DNA from: Halomonas sp. H10-9-1
Lineage (GTDB): Bacteria > Pseudomonadota > Gammaproteobacteria > Pseudomonadales > Halomonadaceae
Assembly (NCBI RefSeq): GCF_040147005.1
Contig: NZ_JAMSHO010000001.1
Coordinates: forward strand, 806,001 to 870,000
Reading direction: 5' to 3'
Length of the DNA stretch: 64,000 bases
In this document: piece by piece, positions 1 through 9,307 of the stretch
How positions within the stretch are numbered: position 1 is the first letter of the stretch
Layout of the letters: the number at the start of each line of letters is the position of its first letter
Made by a program: the position numbers and the translations under genes
Notes under the pieces: generated by a model
Told to the model about the DNA's origin: nothing
What the model saw: the letters and a program-made list of their open reading frames with translations, nothing else
Databases searched by the model: none

Positions 1-2154
1 CACGCTGGTCACGTCGGTGTCGAAGCGGGCCGCCGCCTCGCGGTCGACGATGATCCGCCACTCCACCCCGGGCAGGCTACGGTTGTCCTCGATGTCGCGG
101 AAACCACCCAGCTCCCCCATCAGCTCGCGCAGCCGGTCCACCGCCTGGTCGGCGAGCCTGGGCGTCTGGCCACCGATCTCCAGCACGATCGGCTTGCCCT
201 CGCCGGGGCCCGTCTGCTGCTGGCGGAACTCCAGCGTGAGGCCGGGTAGGTCGGCGGTCCGCTCGTGCATCTCGTCGAAGATGGCGCTCAGTGGCCGGCG
301 CCGATGCCAGTCGATCAGCTGGAACTGCAGCACGCCGATGACGTCGGCGCCGAGCTGCTCGTTGGAGGTGGCGAAGGAGCGCGCATAGAGTGCCTCAACC
401 TCGCTCATCCCGCCTAGCCTAGCCTCCACCCGGCGCACCATGGCGTCCTTCTCCTCGATGGAGAAGTCGCCGCGCGTGCGCACCAACACCTGGGCGCTGT
501 CGGGCTCCACGCTGGGGAAGAACTCCACCCCATGGTTGAAGCGCGCATAGGCGGTGTAGATCAGCGCCATCAGTAGCACGGCGAACAGCAGGGTCAGCAC
601 CGGGTGGGCGAGCAGCCGTGACAGCGCCGTGCGATAGAGCCGGCCGCCGGCCGTGGCGTCCACCGGCGCCGAGCCCGCAGAGGCTGCGCGAGCGCCGAAC
701 ACGCTGCCCAGGGTGGGCAGGAAGACCAGCGCCATGGCCAGCGAGGCGAGCAGGCAGAGGATCACCGTGGCGGGGAGGTACTTCATGAACTCGCCCACCA
801 TGCCCGGCCAGAACAGTAGCGGCACGAAGACCGCCAGGGTGGTGGCGGTGGAGGCGATCACCGGCCAGCTCATGCGGGTCGCCGCCTCGAGCCACGCCTG
901 GCGTGGCGCCATGCCCTGGCGTAGATGGCGGTCGGCCAGCTCGCTGACCACGATGGCGCCGTCCACCAGCATGCCGGCCACCAGGATCAGCGCGAACAGC
1001 ACCACGATATTGAGGGTGTAGCCCACCGCCCAGATCATCAGGATGCCGCTGAGGAAGGCGCCGGGGATGGTCAGCCCCACCAGCATGGCGCTGCGCGTGC
1101 CCATGGCGGCCAGGATCACGATCAGCACCAGCACCACCGCGGTGACCACGTTGTTGAGAAGCTCCGAGAGCATGTCCTCGACGAACTCGGACTGGTCGGT
1201 AATGGTGGTGATCGCAAGCCCCTCGGGAATCAGCCCCCCGGCCTGCTCGAACAGTGCCTGGACTTGCTCCACGGTGGCGATGATATTGGCCCCGGCGCGC
1301 TTGGAGATCTCCAGCACCAGCGCCGGCTGGCCATCGATCCGCGCATACCCCTCGGGGTCCTTGAAGGTGGGGCGAATGGTCGCCACGTCACCGAAGGTCA
1401 CCACCCGGTCGCCGTCCACCTTCACCGGCATGGCCATCACGTCCTCCAGGGTCTCGATGACCCCGGGCACCTTCATGCCCAGCCGGCCGGCACCGGTGTC
1501 CAGGCTGCCGGCCGCCACCAGGCGGTTGTTGCGGTTGACCAGGTTGAACAGGGTGGCGAAGTCGATGCCATAGCTCGACAGCACCAGGGGGTCGACCACG
1601 ATCTCCAGCAGCTCCTCGCGGTCGCCGCCGATATCCACCTCGAGCACCTCGGCGATGCCCTCGATCTCCTCCTTGATGCGCTGTGCAATGGCCACCCGCA
1701 GGCGCTCCTCCACGCTGCCGGAGAGGCCGATGGAGAGCACCGGGAACTCGCTGACGTTGACCTCCACGACGCGTGGCTCCTCGGCCTCGGAGGGCAGCTC
1801 CGCCTTGGCGATATCGACCTTCTCGCGCACGTCGGAGAGTGCCTGGTCGGCATCGAAGCCGGCATCGAACTCCAGGGTGATGGAGGCGTGGCCCTCACTG
1901 GACTGGGAGGTCATCTTGCGTAGCCCCTCGATGCTGCGCAGCTCCTGCTCCATGGGGCGCACCAGCAGACGCTCGCCGTCCTCGGGGCTGATCCCCTCGA
2001 GGCTCATGGCCACGTAGATCATGGGAATGGCGACGTCGGGGTTGGCCTCCTTGGGGATCGCCTGCCAGGCGCCCAGCCCCGCCAGCAACAGGGCGGTCAG
2101 CAGCAGCAGGGTGGTGCGGGCGCGCGCTTGAGCGGCCGCGATCAGCTGGCGCAT
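1..2154 (-). CDS. RND efflux transporter permease, N-terminal part (cut by window edge)
   Basis: N-terminal ~718 residues of an inner-membrane RND pump (AcrB/MexB type), which uses the proton gradient to expel substrates through a periplasmic adaptor and an outer-membrane channel. The reading frame is open to the window edge, so about the last third of a usual ~1,030-residue protein is missing. Visible are TM1 (residues ~12-30), a long periplasmic porter segment, and a hydrophobic helix cluster from ~345 containing GMLVDGAIVVSELADR near residue 395, the TM4 proton-relay region. The usual Asp-Asp pair reads Asp-Gly here, a variant found in a subgroup of RND proteins. The ATG lies one base after the stop of the adaptor gene, so the two are an operon and probably translationally coupled. 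Substrate cannot be told from sequence. Confidence 0.93.
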   Translation of the reverse strand, partial: MRQLIAAAQARARTTLLLLTALLLAGLGAWQAIPKEANPDVAIPMIYVAMSLEGISPEDGERLLVRPMEQELRSIEGLRKMTSQSSEGHASITLEFDAGFDADQALSDVREKVDIAKAELPSEAEEPRVVEVNVSEFPVLSIGLSGSVEERLRVAIAQRIKEEIEGIAEVLEVDIGGDREELLEIVVDPLVLSSYGIDFATLFNLVNRNNRLVAAGSLDTGAGRLGMKVPGVIETLEDVMAMPVKVDGDRVVTFGDVATIRPTFKDPEGYARIDGQPALVLEISKRAGANIIATVEQVQALFEQAGGLIPEGLAITTITDQSEFVEDMLSELLNNVVTAVVLVLIVILAAMGTRSAMLVGLTIPGAFLSGILMIWAVGYTLNIVVLFALILVAGMLVDGAIVVSELADRHLRQGMAPRQAWLEAATRMSWPVIASTATTLAVFVPLLFWPGMVGEFMKYLPATVILCLLASLAMALVFLPTLGSVFGARAASAGSAPVDATAGGRLYRTALSRLLAHPVLTLLFAVLLMALIYTAYARFNHGVEFFPSVEPDSAQVLVRTRGDFSIEEKDAMVRRVEARLGGMSEVEALYARSFATSNEQLGADVIGVLQFQLIDWHRRRPLSAIFDEMHERTADLPGLTLEFRQQQTGPGEGKPIVLEIGGQTPRLADQAVDRLRELMGELGGFRDIEDNRSLPGVEWRIIVDREAAARFDTDVTSV

Positions 2155-2155
2155 C

Positions 2156-3274
2156 TCAGCGACTCCCCGCGTCGGCATCGGGTACGGTGGGCGCGCTGCC
2201 GTCGGCCACCACCGGCGTGACGCGTTCGCCGACCGCCACCATGCCGGCCCCCAGGGTGATCAGTCGCACCGGATCGGGAAGACCGGTCACCCGAGCGGTC
2301 TCGAGGTCGGCATCCACCAGCGTGACCGGGGTCTGTACCACCCGGTCAGCGGCGTCGAGGTGCTTGACCACCAGCTCCCCGTCGGGATCGAGTGCCAGCA
2401 GGGCGGGCGAGAGGCGCTGCACCCGGCGCTCGGGCAGGGTGATGATCAGGGTGGCGCTGGCGCCGGCCAGGCGACGACCCTCGGGGTTGTCGGCATTGAC
2501 CTCGACCCGGAAGCTGCGGGTGGCCTCCTCGGCCTGGCGCGCCACCAAACTCACCTCGCCGGAAAGCCGCGAGCCGTCCAGCAGGCGCAGCTCCGCGGGG
2601 AGCCCCTCGCCGAGGACCAGGGCGTCACGCTGGGGCGCCCAGGCCACGGCGGTCAGCCGCGAGTCGTCCACCAGTCGCCCCCAGCTCTCGCCTACCTGCA
2701 CCAGGTCGCCCGTCTCCACCTCGAGGCGGTCCAGGGTGCCGGGGAAGGGCGCCGCGAGGCGGGTATCGTCGAGTTGGCGCTGCAGCGTGGCCAGCTCTGC
2801 CGCGGCACGGCTCGCCTGGGCCTGCAGGCGCAGGTAGTCGGGGCGCGAGATCAGCTTGCGACTGAGCAGCGATTCGGCGCCGGCGAGCTCCGCCCGGGCC
2901 AGCGCCAGGTCGTCCTCGGCCTGGGCCAGGCGGGCGGGCAGCTCCTCCTGGGCCAGTGCCAGCAGCAGCTCTCCCGCCTCGACACGACTGCCCGCGGCTA
3001 GCGGCAGTGCTGCCACGCGGCCGGACTGGCGGGCGCGCAGCTCCAGCTCGCGGTATGCCTCGAGCTGGCCCTGGAGAACCAGGGTAGGGGCATGGGGCTC
3101 GGCAGCGCGGATCTCCACCTCGACGCGTGGCGCGTCGGGCTCGGCGGCCGGCCGGGCCTGTGGCGGGGCATCGCGAAACCCCTGGATGTCACCCAGCAGC
3201 AGCCAGGCGAGCAGGGCAATGACCAGACCGATGGCCAGCAGGGCGGGAAAGGGGGGAAGGCGACGGCGGGACAT
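2156..3274 (-). CDS. RND periplasmic adaptor (membrane fusion protein)
   Basis: 372-residue HlyD/AcrA-type adaptor that links the RND pump encoded immediately downstream to an outer-membrane channel. The N-terminus has one hydrophobic anchor (residues ~8-28). Next come a half-lipoyl segment (LQGQLEAYRELELRARQSG), a heptad-rich hairpin of ~70 residues (AQAEDDLALARAELAGAESL onward), the second lipoyl half (APFPGTLDRLEVETGDLV) and a beta-barrel/membrane-proximal region. No lipobox cysteine is seen, so the anchor is probably an uncleaved helix rather than a lipid. The first ORF of the operon is transcribed away from mdh. No third (TolC-like) gene is seen in this operon within the window. Confidence 0.92.
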   Translation of the reverse strand: MSRRRLPPFPALLAIGLVIALLAWLLLGDIQGFRDAPPQARPAAEPDAPRVEVEIRAAEPHAPTLVLQGQLEAYRELELRARQSGRVAALPLAAGSRVEAGELLLALAQEELPARLAQAEDDLALARAELAGAESLLSRKLISRPDYLRLQAQASRAAAELATLQRQLDDTRLAAPFPGTLDRLEVETGDLVQVGESWGRLVDDSRLTAVAWAPQRDALVLGEGLPAELRLLDGSRLSGEVSLVARQAEEATRSFRVEVNADNPEGRRLAGASATLIITLPERRVQRLSPALLALDPDGELVVKHLDAADRVVQTPVTLVDADLETARVTGLPDPVRLITLGAGMVAVGERVTPVVADGSAPTVPDADAGSR

Positions 3275-3374
3275 GCAGTGTGATCCATCAGCGGCATGAA
3301 GGCGTCAGCATACTATTCTGGAGAGCCGTTCTCATACAGCCGTTTGTCGCACCTCGCTCCCGCCCTACGTCGCA

Positions 3375-3403
3375 TTGAGTTTTGTGCGGTGCAGGCATAC
3401 CAT
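3375..3403 (+). promoter_or_regulatory. Candidate sigma-70 promoter of mdh
   Basis: TTGAGT at 3375-3380 and TACCAT at 3398-3403 with a 17-bp spacer (4/6 matches to each consensus hexamer). It lies ~90 bp upstream of the mdh start in the divergent gap to the RND operon. This is a pattern match only. Confidence 0.35.
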
Positions 3404-3495
3404 CTTGGCGGTTTGTTCAGGCCAGTGCGGGCCCGGCGCCTGCCCGGCTCGTCCTCACGGCGACAACCCGCGCGTTGACAACCCAAGGAGCCACC

Positions 3496-4470
3496 ATGAA
3501 AGACCCCGTTCGCATTGCCATTACCGGCGCCGCCGGCCAGATCAGCTACTCCCTGGCCTTCCGCATCGCCTCCGGCGACATGCTGGGCAAGGACCAGCCG
3601 GTCATCCTGCAACTGCTCGAGATCACCCCGGCCATGGACGCCCTGAACGGCGTGGTCATGGAGCTCAACGACTGTGCCTTCCCGCTGGTGCAGGACATCG
3701 TCGCCACCGACGATCCCAATGTCGCCTTCAAGGATGCCGACTTCGCCCTGCTGGTGGGTGCTCGTCCGCGTGGTCCGGGCATGGAGCGCAAGGACCTGCT
3801 GGAAGCCAACGCGGCGATCTTCTCCGTGCAGGGCAAGGCGCTGAACGACAACGCCAGCCGTGATGTGAAGGTGCTGGTGGTGGGCAACCCGGCCAACACC
3901 AACGCCCTGATCGCCTCCTGCAACGCGCCGGATCTCAATCCGGGCCAGTTCACCGCGATGATGCGCCTGGATCACAATCGCGCCAAGACTCAGCTGGCCC
4001 AGAAGGTCGGCAAGCATGTCACCGACGTGGAGTCGATGATCGTGTGGGGCAACCACAGCGCCACCCAGTATCCGGACCTGGCCCACTGCAAGGTGGATGG
4101 CAAGGCGGCCCTGGAGCTGGTCGAGCAGGAGTGGTACGAGAACGACTTCATCCCCACCGTGCAGCAGCGCGGCGCCGCCATCATCAAGGCGCGTGGTGCA
4201 TCCTCCGCGGCCTCCGCGGCCTCCGCGGCCATCGACCACATGCGTGACTGGGCGCTGGGCAGCGACGGCATCGTCAGCATGGGGATCCCCGCCGACGGCA
4301 GCTACGGTGTCGAGCCGGGCATCATGTACTCCTACCCGGTGGTGTGCAAGAACGGTCAGTACGAGATCGTGCAGGGCCTGGAGGTCGGCGAGTTCAGCCG
4401 CGGGCGCATGAACGCCACCGAGCAGGAGCTGCGTGAAGAGCGCGCCGCCGTCGAGCATCTGCTGGGCTAA
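3496..4470 (+). CDS. mdh: Malate dehydrogenase (NAD-dependent)
   Basis: 324-residue cytosolic malate dehydrogenase, interconverting malate and oxaloacetate with NAD in the TCA cycle. The N-terminal Rossmann motif is [10 protein letters not shown]. Substrate-binding Arg segments ([14 protein letters not shown]), the Asp of MMRLDHNR and the catalytic His of [11 protein letters not shown] are all present. Length and motifs fit the ~326-residue MDH group. The ATG at 3496 is chosen over in-frame upstream starts because AAGGAG sits at 3485-3490 and the protein starts just before the Rossmann strand. A Ser-Ala-Ala run (residues ~235-245) is encoded by three perfect 9-bp repeats (tccgcggcc) but corresponds to a conserved Ala/Ser-rich segment of the family. 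The gene is single, ended by a strong hairpin. Confidence 0.97.
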   Translation: MKDPVRIAITGAAGQISYSLAFRIASGDMLGKDQPVILQLLEITPAMDALNGVVMELNDCAFPLVQDIVATDDPNVAFKDADFALLVGARPRGPGMERKDLLEANAAIFSVQGKALNDNASRDVKVLVVGNPANTNALIASCNAPDLNPGQFTAMMRLDHNRAKTQLAQKVGKHVTDVESMIVWGNHSATQYPDLAHCKVDGKAALELVEQEWYENDFIPTVQQRGAAIIKARGASSAASAASAAIDHMRDWALGSDGIVSMGIPADGSYGVEPGIMYSYPVVCKNGQYEIVQGLEVGEFSRGRMNATEQELREERAAVEHLLG

Positions 4471-4498
4471 GCGCCGAGCTACAAGTGCCAAGCTACAA

Positions 4499-4530
4499 GA
4501 AAACCCGAAGGCCATGGCCTTCGGGTTTTC
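4499..4530. terminator. Bidirectional intrinsic terminator between mdh and HAD gene
   Basis: Perfect 32-bp palindrome (arms gaaaacccgaaggcc / ggccttcgggttttc) flanked by an A-run on the left and a T-run on the right. It can end transcription from mdh (+) and from the HAD gene (-). Confidence 0.9.
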
Positions 4531-4561
4531 TTTTGCTTCGAGCAGTTTCACGCTATCGATT

Positions 4562-4592
4562 TGCAGCTTGCAGCTTGCAGCTTGCAGCTCCC
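4562..4592. repeat. Short tandem repeat (ttgcagc) x4
   Basis: Four consecutive copies of a 7-bp unit in the spacer between the mdh terminator and the end of the HAD gene. Similar low-complexity runs occur at ~11,098-11,150 and ~52,151-52,240. Confidence 0.7.
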
Positions 4593-4609
4593 GGCGAAGC
4601 CGGGCCGGC

Positions 4610-5266
4610 TCAGTCCCTCAGGCTGATGATCCGCCAGCCGCGGGCTTCGGCCACCTCGCGCAGGCTGGGGTCGGGGTCGACGGCCACCGGATACTCGACG
4701 GCCTCCAGCAGCGGCAGGTCGTTGTGTGAGTCGCTGTAGAACCAGGCCTGATCGAGGGTCTGGTCCTTGTCGGCCAGCCACTCCTCCAGGCGTATCACTT
4801 TGCCCTCGCGATAGCTGGGCGTGCCGCTCACCTTGCCGGTGTAGTGGCCGTCGACGATCTCGGGCTCCACCGCGATCAGGTCGTCGACGCCTAGCCGCTC
4901 TGCGATGGGGCCGGTAATAAAGCGGTTGGTGGCGGTGACGATCAGCAGGGTGTCACCCCGGGAGCGGTGGCGGGCCAGCAGCTCCTCGCCCTTGTCCAGG
5001 ATGTGCGGCTCGATCTTGCTGGCCATGAACTGCTGGTGCCAGGCGGCGAGTTGCTCGGGGCTGTTCTCGGCCAGGGGCTTGAGCGCGACCTCCAGGAAGG
5101 CGTGGATATCCAGGGTGCCGGCCTCGTAGTCGGCCATGAAGCGGTCGTTGGCCTCGCGGTAGGCCGCCGGGTCGACGGCGCCCTGCTCGAGCAGGAACTC
5201 GCCCCAGGCATGGTCGCTGTCGATTGACAGCAGGGTATTGTCCAGGTCGAAGATGGCCAGGCTCAC
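4610..5266 (-). CDS. HAD-superfamily (IB) phosphatase, histidinol-phosphatase-like
   Basis: 218-residue soluble HAD hydrolase of the SerB-like IB subfamily. Motif I is FDLDNTLL (residues 5-12; nucleophile and acid Asp), motif II the Thr of IVTATN (~107), and the Lys of motif III is in [12 protein letters not shown]. Motif IV is [10 protein letters not shown] (~170). A four-helix cap (residues ~15-90) fits the subfamily. In Pseudomonas the homologous gene lies beside rppH and ptsP, as here, and that homolog has been assigned histidinol-phosphate phosphatase activity. The assignment for this protein is therefore by synteny plus family and is not proved. It is transcribed divergently from rppH. 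Confidence 0.88.
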   Translation of the reverse strand: MSLAIFDLDNTLLSIDSDHAWGEFLLEQGAVDPAAYREANDRFMADYEAGTLDIHAFLEVALKPLAENSPEQLAAWHQQFMASKIEPHILDKGEELLARHRSRGDTLLIVTATNRFITGPIAERLGVDDLIAVEPEIVDGHYTGKVSGTPSYREGKVIRLEEWLADKDQTLDQAWFYSDSHNDLPLLEAVEYPVAVDPDPSLREVAEARGWRIISLRD

Positions 5267-5421
5267 GGAAACTCCCCAAGATAGCTGACAAGGTGGGTGG
5301 AAAGCCGGCGATTATGGCAGATGATGGGGTCCCCTGCATCACTGCGGCGGAAGGCGTATTGATGCGCTTCACGGCCTTGTGGAAGAATGGCCACAATACT
5401 GGATTCAACAAGGTGAAGTCC

Positions 5422-5913
5422 GTGATCGACGCAGAGGGCTTTCGCCCCAACGTTGGCATCATTATCGCCAACGACCAGGGGCAGCTGCTTTGGGCGCGTC
5501 GGGTAGGGCAGAATGCGTGGCAGTTTCCCCAGGGAGGCATCAAGGCTGACGAGACACCCAAACAGGCGCTATTTCGAGAGCTCCATGAGGAGATCGGCCT
5601 GACGGCCGGTGATGTCGAGATTCTTGCCTGCACCCGGGGGTGGCTGCGCTACCGCCTGCCACGACGCATGATTCGCACGCATTCCCGGCCGGTGTGTATC
5701 GGCCAGAAACAGAAGTGGTTCCTGCTCCGGATTCGCTGCCAGGAGAGCCAGATATGCATGGATATCTCCGAGAAGCCGGAGTTCGACGGCTGGCGCTGGG
5801 TCAGCTACTGGTATCCACTGGCGCAGGTGGTGCCCTTCAAGCGAGAGGTCTACCGCCGTGCCCTGAAGGAGCTCTCGCCGCGCGCCCAGCGCCTGGCGCT
5901 GGGGCACGGCTAG
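5422..5913 (+). CDS. rppH: RNA pyrophosphohydrolase
   Basis: 163-residue Nudix hydrolase that removes pyrophosphate from 5'-triphosphorylated mRNA and so licenses RNase E decay. The Nudix box is complete ([20 protein letters not shown] followed by IGL). The RppH signature start [14 protein letters not shown] and the WQFPQGG segment are both present. I place the start at GTG 5422, because RppH proteins begin with M-I-D-x-E-G and AAGGTG lies at 5410-5415. The open frame extends ~200 bp further upstream but that part has no family similarity. It is directly followed by ptsP, as in other gammaproteobacteria. Confidence 0.93.
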   Translation: MIDAEGFRPNVGIIIANDQGQLLWARRVGQNAWQFPQGGIKADETPKQALFRELHEEIGLTAGDVEILACTRGWLRYRLPRRMIRTHSRPVCIGQKQKWFLLRIRCQESQICMDISEKPEFDGWRWVSYWYPLAQVVPFKREVYRRALKELSPRAQRLALGHG

Positions 5914-5964
5914 CCGCGCGTCACCCACAACAACGTCCAATGACAACAGGGATACCCGCTCGAC

Positions 5965-8223
5965 ATGCTCGAGGTCTTGCGCCGCATCATCCAGGAAGTC
6001 AACGGGGCCCGCAGCCTGGACGCGGCGCTCTCCACCATGGTGCGCCGCATTCGCAAGGCGATGCAGACCGACGTCTGCTCCTTCTACCTGTTCGACGAGG
6101 AGACCGACCGCCTGGTGCTGATGGAGACCATCGGCCTGCGCAGCCAGGCGGTGGGGCAGGTGACCCTGCCCATCGGCGAGGGCCTGGTGGGCCTGGTGGC
6201 CGGGCGCGAGGAGCCGCTCAACCTGGAGGACGCGCAGGCGCACCCCCAGTTCCTCTATTTCGAATCCACCGGCGAGGAGCGCTACTCCAGCTTCCTCGGG
6301 GTGCCCATCATCCACCAGCGCCGCATGCTCGGCGTGCTGGTGGTACAGCAGGCCGAGAAGCGTCGCTACGGCGAGGAGGACGAGGCCTTCCTGGTCACCA
6401 TGGCCGCTCAACTCGGCGGCGTGCTGGCTCATGCGCTGGCCACCGGAAACCTGGCGCGCCCGAGCCAGGAGGGCCAGGTGCAGTTCAAGGGCGTGGCGGC
6501 CTCGCCGGGAATGGCCATCGGCGAGGCGGTGGTGATCACCCCGCCCGCCGACCTCGACAGCGTGCCCGACCTGATTCCCACCGATGTCGACTACGAGATC
6601 ACCCGCCTCAAGGAGGCGATCGGTCGCGTGCGCGAGGAGATCCGGGCCGCTGGGGCCCGTCTCGCCAACCGCATCTCTGCTCAGGAGCTGGCGCTGTTCG
6701 AGGTCTACCAGCAGATGCTCAGCGAGGCGGCACTCTCCCAGGAGGTGGAGAAGCGCATCCGCGAGGGGCAGTGGGCGCCGGGCGCCCTGGCCGATGTGGT
6801 CAAGCGCCACGTGCAGTACCTGGAGCGGGTCGATGACGACTACCTGCGCGAGCGTGCCGCCGATGTGCGTGACTTGGGCCGACGGGTGCTGGCCCATCTC
6901 CAGGAAGACACCCCCCAGAGCCCCAGCGTCTATCCCGAGCGCACCATCCTGGTGGGCGACGAGCTGAGCGTGGCGCTGCTCGGCGAGGTGCCCCGCGACA
7001 AGCTGGTCGGGCTGGTCTCGGTGCGCGGCTCCAGTACCTCCCACGTGGCGATCCTGGCCCGGGCCATGGGTATCCCCACGGTGCTGGGCATGGTCGACCT
7101 GCCGCTGCCGCGGCTCTCCGGTTCACAGCTGATCCTTGACGGCCACCGTGGGCGGCTGTTTATCCATCCCGGCCAGGATCTGCTGACCCACTACGCCAGC
7201 ATGATCGCCGAGGAGGAGGCACTGGCCAAGGTGCTCGAGCACGAGCAGCACCTGCCCAGCCGCACCCCCGACGGCCACGATATGCCGCTGATGGTCAACA
7301 CCGGCCTGGCGGTGGACGCGGTGGCCTCGCTCAAGCCGCGCGTCAGTGGGGTGGGGCTCTACCGTACCGAGGTGCCCTTCATGGTCACCGAGCGCTTCCC
7401 CGGCGAGCAGGAGCAGACCCGCCTCTACCGCGACCAGCTCGAGAGCTTCGCGCCGCTGCCGGTGGTGATGCGCACCCTGGATATCGGTGGCGACAAGGAC
7501 CTGCCCTACTTTCCCATCGAGGAGGCCAACCCCTTCCTCGGCTGGCGCGGCATACGCGTGACCCTGGATCATCCCGAGGTGCTGATGGTGCAGTTGCGCG
7601 CCATGCTGCGCGCCTCCCAGGGGCTCGACAACCTGCAGGTGCTGCTGCCCATGATCACCAATGTCGACGAGGTCGATGCCGCCCAGCGGCTGCTCGAGCG
7701 CGCCATCGTCGAGTTGGGGGAGGAGGGCGTGGTGGTGCCGCGCCCCAGGGTGGGGGTGATGATCGAGGTGCCGGCGACGCTCTACCAGCTCGACGCCCTG
7801 GCCGAGCGGGCCGACTTCTTCTCGGTGGGAAGCAATGACCTGACCCAGTACCTGCTGGCGGTGGATCGCAACAACCCGCGGGTCGCCGACCTCTACGACG
7901 CCTGCCACCCGGCGGTACTCTCCGCCATGGCCACCCTGGCCAGCGAATCGCGGCGCCTCGACATGCCGGTCTCGGTGTGTGGCGAGCTCGCCGGCGACCC
8001 GGCCGGCGCGCTGCTGTTGATGGGCATGGGCTTCGGCGCCCTCTCCATGAACGCCCCCAGCCTGCCGCGGGTGCGCGCCGCCATTCGCCGCGTGTCGCTG
8101 GCGGATGCCCAGGCGCTGGTCGACCAGACCCTGCACCTCGACTCCCCCGGCGAGGTGCACCGCCATCTCGACCAGCGCATGAGCGAGTGGGACCTCGCCC
8201 ACCTGTTGCCGCCGAGGGATTGA
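5965..8223 (+). CDS. ptsP: Phosphoenolpyruvate-protein phosphotransferase PtsP (EI-Ntr)
   Basis: 752-residue enzyme I of the nitrogen PTS, which passes phosphate from PEP to NPr and then EIIA-Ntr for regulation rather than sugar uptake. Domains in order are an N-terminal GAF sensor (residues ~1-160), an enzyme I N-terminal and phosphohistidine domain with the active His360 in GSSTSHVAILARAMGIPT, and a C-terminal PEP-binding TIM barrel. The barrel carries RTEVPFM, GSNDLTQYLLAVDRNN and the catalytic Cys of VSVCGELAGDP. Length matches E. coli PtsP (748). It follows rppH by 51 bp and is probably co-transcribed. No strong Shine-Dalgarno is seen at the chosen ATG, but the protein start aligns with family members. 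Confidence 0.96.
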   Translation: MLEVLRRIIQEVNGARSLDAALSTMVRRIRKAMQTDVCSFYLFDEETDRLVLMETIGLRSQAVGQVTLPIGEGLVGLVAGREEPLNLEDAQAHPQFLYFESTGEERYSSFLGVPIIHQRRMLGVLVVQQAEKRRYGEEDEAFLVTMAAQLGGVLAHALATGNLARPSQEGQVQFKGVAASPGMAIGEAVVITPPADLDSVPDLIPTDVDYEITRLKEAIGRVREEIRAAGARLANRISAQELALFEVYQQMLSEAALSQEVEKRIREGQWAPGALADVVKRHVQYLERVDDDYLRERAADVRDLGRRVLAHLQEDTPQSPSVYPERTILVGDELSVALLGEVPRDKLVGLVSVRGSSTSHVAILARAMGIPTVLGMVDLPLPRLSGSQLILDGHRGRLFIHPGQDLLTHYASMIAEEEALAKVLEHEQHLPSRTPDGHDMPLMVNTGLAVDAVASLKPRVSGVGLYRTEVPFMVTERFPGEQEQTRLYRDQLESFAPLPVVMRTLDIGGDKDLPYFPIEEANPFLGWRGIRVTLDHPEVLMVQLRAMLRASQGLDNLQVLLPMITNVDEVDAAQRLLERAIVELGEEGVVVPRPRVGVMIEVPATLYQLDALAERADFFSVGSNDLTQYLLAVDRNNPRVADLYDACHPAVLSAMATLASESRRLDMPVSVCGELAGDPAGALLLMGMGFGALSMNAPSLPRVRAAIRRVSLADAQALVDQTLHLDSPGEVHRHLDQRMSEWDLAHLLPPRD

Positions 8224-8238
8224 CCCTGCCTCGTTGCC

Positions 8239-8295
8239 GTAGAAGCGCGATTTATCGCGCGATATTTTGCCCAACGCCGAATAATCGCTCCCACC
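8239..8295. repeat. REP-type inverted pair (REPIN-like) 1
   Basis: A forward unit (gtagaagcgcgatttatcgcgcga, hairpin gcgcgatttatcgcgc at 8245-8260) is followed by a reverse unit (gaataatcgctcccac). Read on the minus strand the second unit is gtgggagcgattattc, matching the Pseudomonas-type REP head GTGGGAGCGxxTTTAT. It lies right after ptsP. Confidence 0.65.
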
Positions 8296-8334
8296 ATTCG
8301 GCCATGGGAGCCACCATCGAGGGTTAGCCCGCAT

Positions 8335-8443
8335 TGTGGGAGCCCGATTTATCGGCGATGAGGGTTGGCACCGTTGTGTGGTCCTGTCGCGATCCTCTAA
8401 GCGCGTGGTGGCATTCGTATCGCGCAGAATCTGCGCTCCTACA
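8335..8443. repeat. REP-type inverted pair (REPIN-like) 2
   Basis: Forward unit tgtgggagcccgatttatcg at 8335-8354 and reverse unit ending cagaatctgcgctcctaca at 8443 (hairpin gcgcag/ctgcgc at 8422-8436). The reverse unit overlaps the last codons of the NRDE gene and supplies its TAG stop (8439-8441). Together with pair 1 it fills almost all of the 215-bp ptsP/NRDE gap. Confidence 0.65.
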
Positions 8444-9200
8444 TGCTGAGCCTTGTCTCCCCCAGCGCCACTCCCCCGGGCCCGAAACGCCGTTCGCCGA
8501 TCTCCATGCGTCCGCTGGCGTGCCAGTTCAGCCAGGTCATGGCTCGGGTGCCGTACTGCTCGCCGATGATGAAGGGCGAGGAGAGGGTGCGCTCCAGCGC
8601 GAGGCCCACGCCGGTATCCGGCAGGGCGCGGTCATCGGCGGGGCGGGGGTCGGCCATCGTCGCCAGGGCGTCGTCGGGCCAGCGGCCGTGGTGCAGGGCG
8701 GCGCCGAGCCCCTGGCGGGCATCGATCAGCTTCGGCCAGGGGGTGTCGAGGGAGGCGTTGGAGAGGCCATGGGTGCCGGGCGGTACATCGCGAAGCACGC
8801 ACTCCTCACGCCCGCGGTGCAGGTGCCACAGCCGCTCGCCGTCGCCGGCCAGCAGGTTGAAGCCGGCATAGCGCAGCGCCTCGCCGCGTTCCAGTTGGGC
8901 CAGCCAGGCGGGCAGGTCGGGGTGGGTGAGGGCGGCATAGACCAGGCCGCCGCGGCTCGGCGCGCCATCCGGCACGCGCAGCTCGGGATCGCGCACGTTG
9001 GTCACCGCCGCGAAGCGCCCGCGGCGGTGCACCGCCAGCCAGGTGCCACCGGCCTCCAGGTCGCGCCCGCCAATGATCTCGGGGGCATGCTCCCAGGCGG
9101 CCAGCGGGGCGGCGGGGCGGGCGTGGAACTCATCGCGGTTGGCGACCAGGTGCAGGGGCCAGGCGCTGCCGGGGTGATGGTCGAAGGCAATCAGGCACAT
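8439..9200 (-). CDS. NRDE family protein (DUF833/TANGO2-like)
   Basis: 253-residue cytosolic protein of the NRDE family. The name motif appears as LVANRDEFHARP at residues ~18-29, directly after the invariant N-terminal MCLIAF, whose Cys2 is the predicted N-terminal nucleophile after Met removal. Further family features are the WEHAPEIIGGRDLEAGGTWL segment and GLSNASLDTPWPKL. Bacterial members are often near lgt and ptsP. Their biochemical role is not settled; haem or lipid handling has been proposed for eukaryotic relatives. Start and length agree with the family. The stop codon is inside a REP repeat, so the last residues may have been changed by that insertion. Confidence 0.9.
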   Translation of the reverse strand: MCLIAFDHHPGSAWPLHLVANRDEFHARPAAPLAAWEHAPEIIGGRDLEAGGTWLAVHRRGRFAAVTNVRDPELRVPDGAPSRGGLVYAALTHPDLPAWLAQLERGEALRYAGFNLLAGDGERLWHLHRGREECVLRDVPPGTHGLSNASLDTPWPKLIDARQGLGAALHHGRWPDDALATMADPRPADDRALPDTGVGLALERTLSSPFIIGEQYGTRAMTWLNWHASGRMEIGERRFGPGGVALGETRLSM

Positions 9201-9307
9201 GGCGCCAGCTTAGCGGCTCGGCGCCGGGCGGGGAAGCTCCCGCGATGACAGCATGGCTGGCACGGCGTACACTTCAGTGCCACCTCGTTAACGGCCAAGG
9301 ATGACGG

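Noticed and set aside
925..1923. Long plus-strand frame opposite the RND gene
   Set aside because: The translation is a His/Gln/Gly-rich shadow of the RND coding strand; the minus strand shows clear transporter motifs.
4199..4233. Triple 9-bp repeat tccgcggcc in mdh as a possible expansion
   Set aside because: The encoded Ser-Ala-Ala run matches a conserved Ala/Ser-rich segment of malate dehydrogenases, so it is not clearly an insertion.
5569..7044. 491-codon minus-strand frame opposite rppH/ptsP
   Set aside because: High-GC antisense shadow; the plus strand encodes the Nudix and enzyme I motifs.
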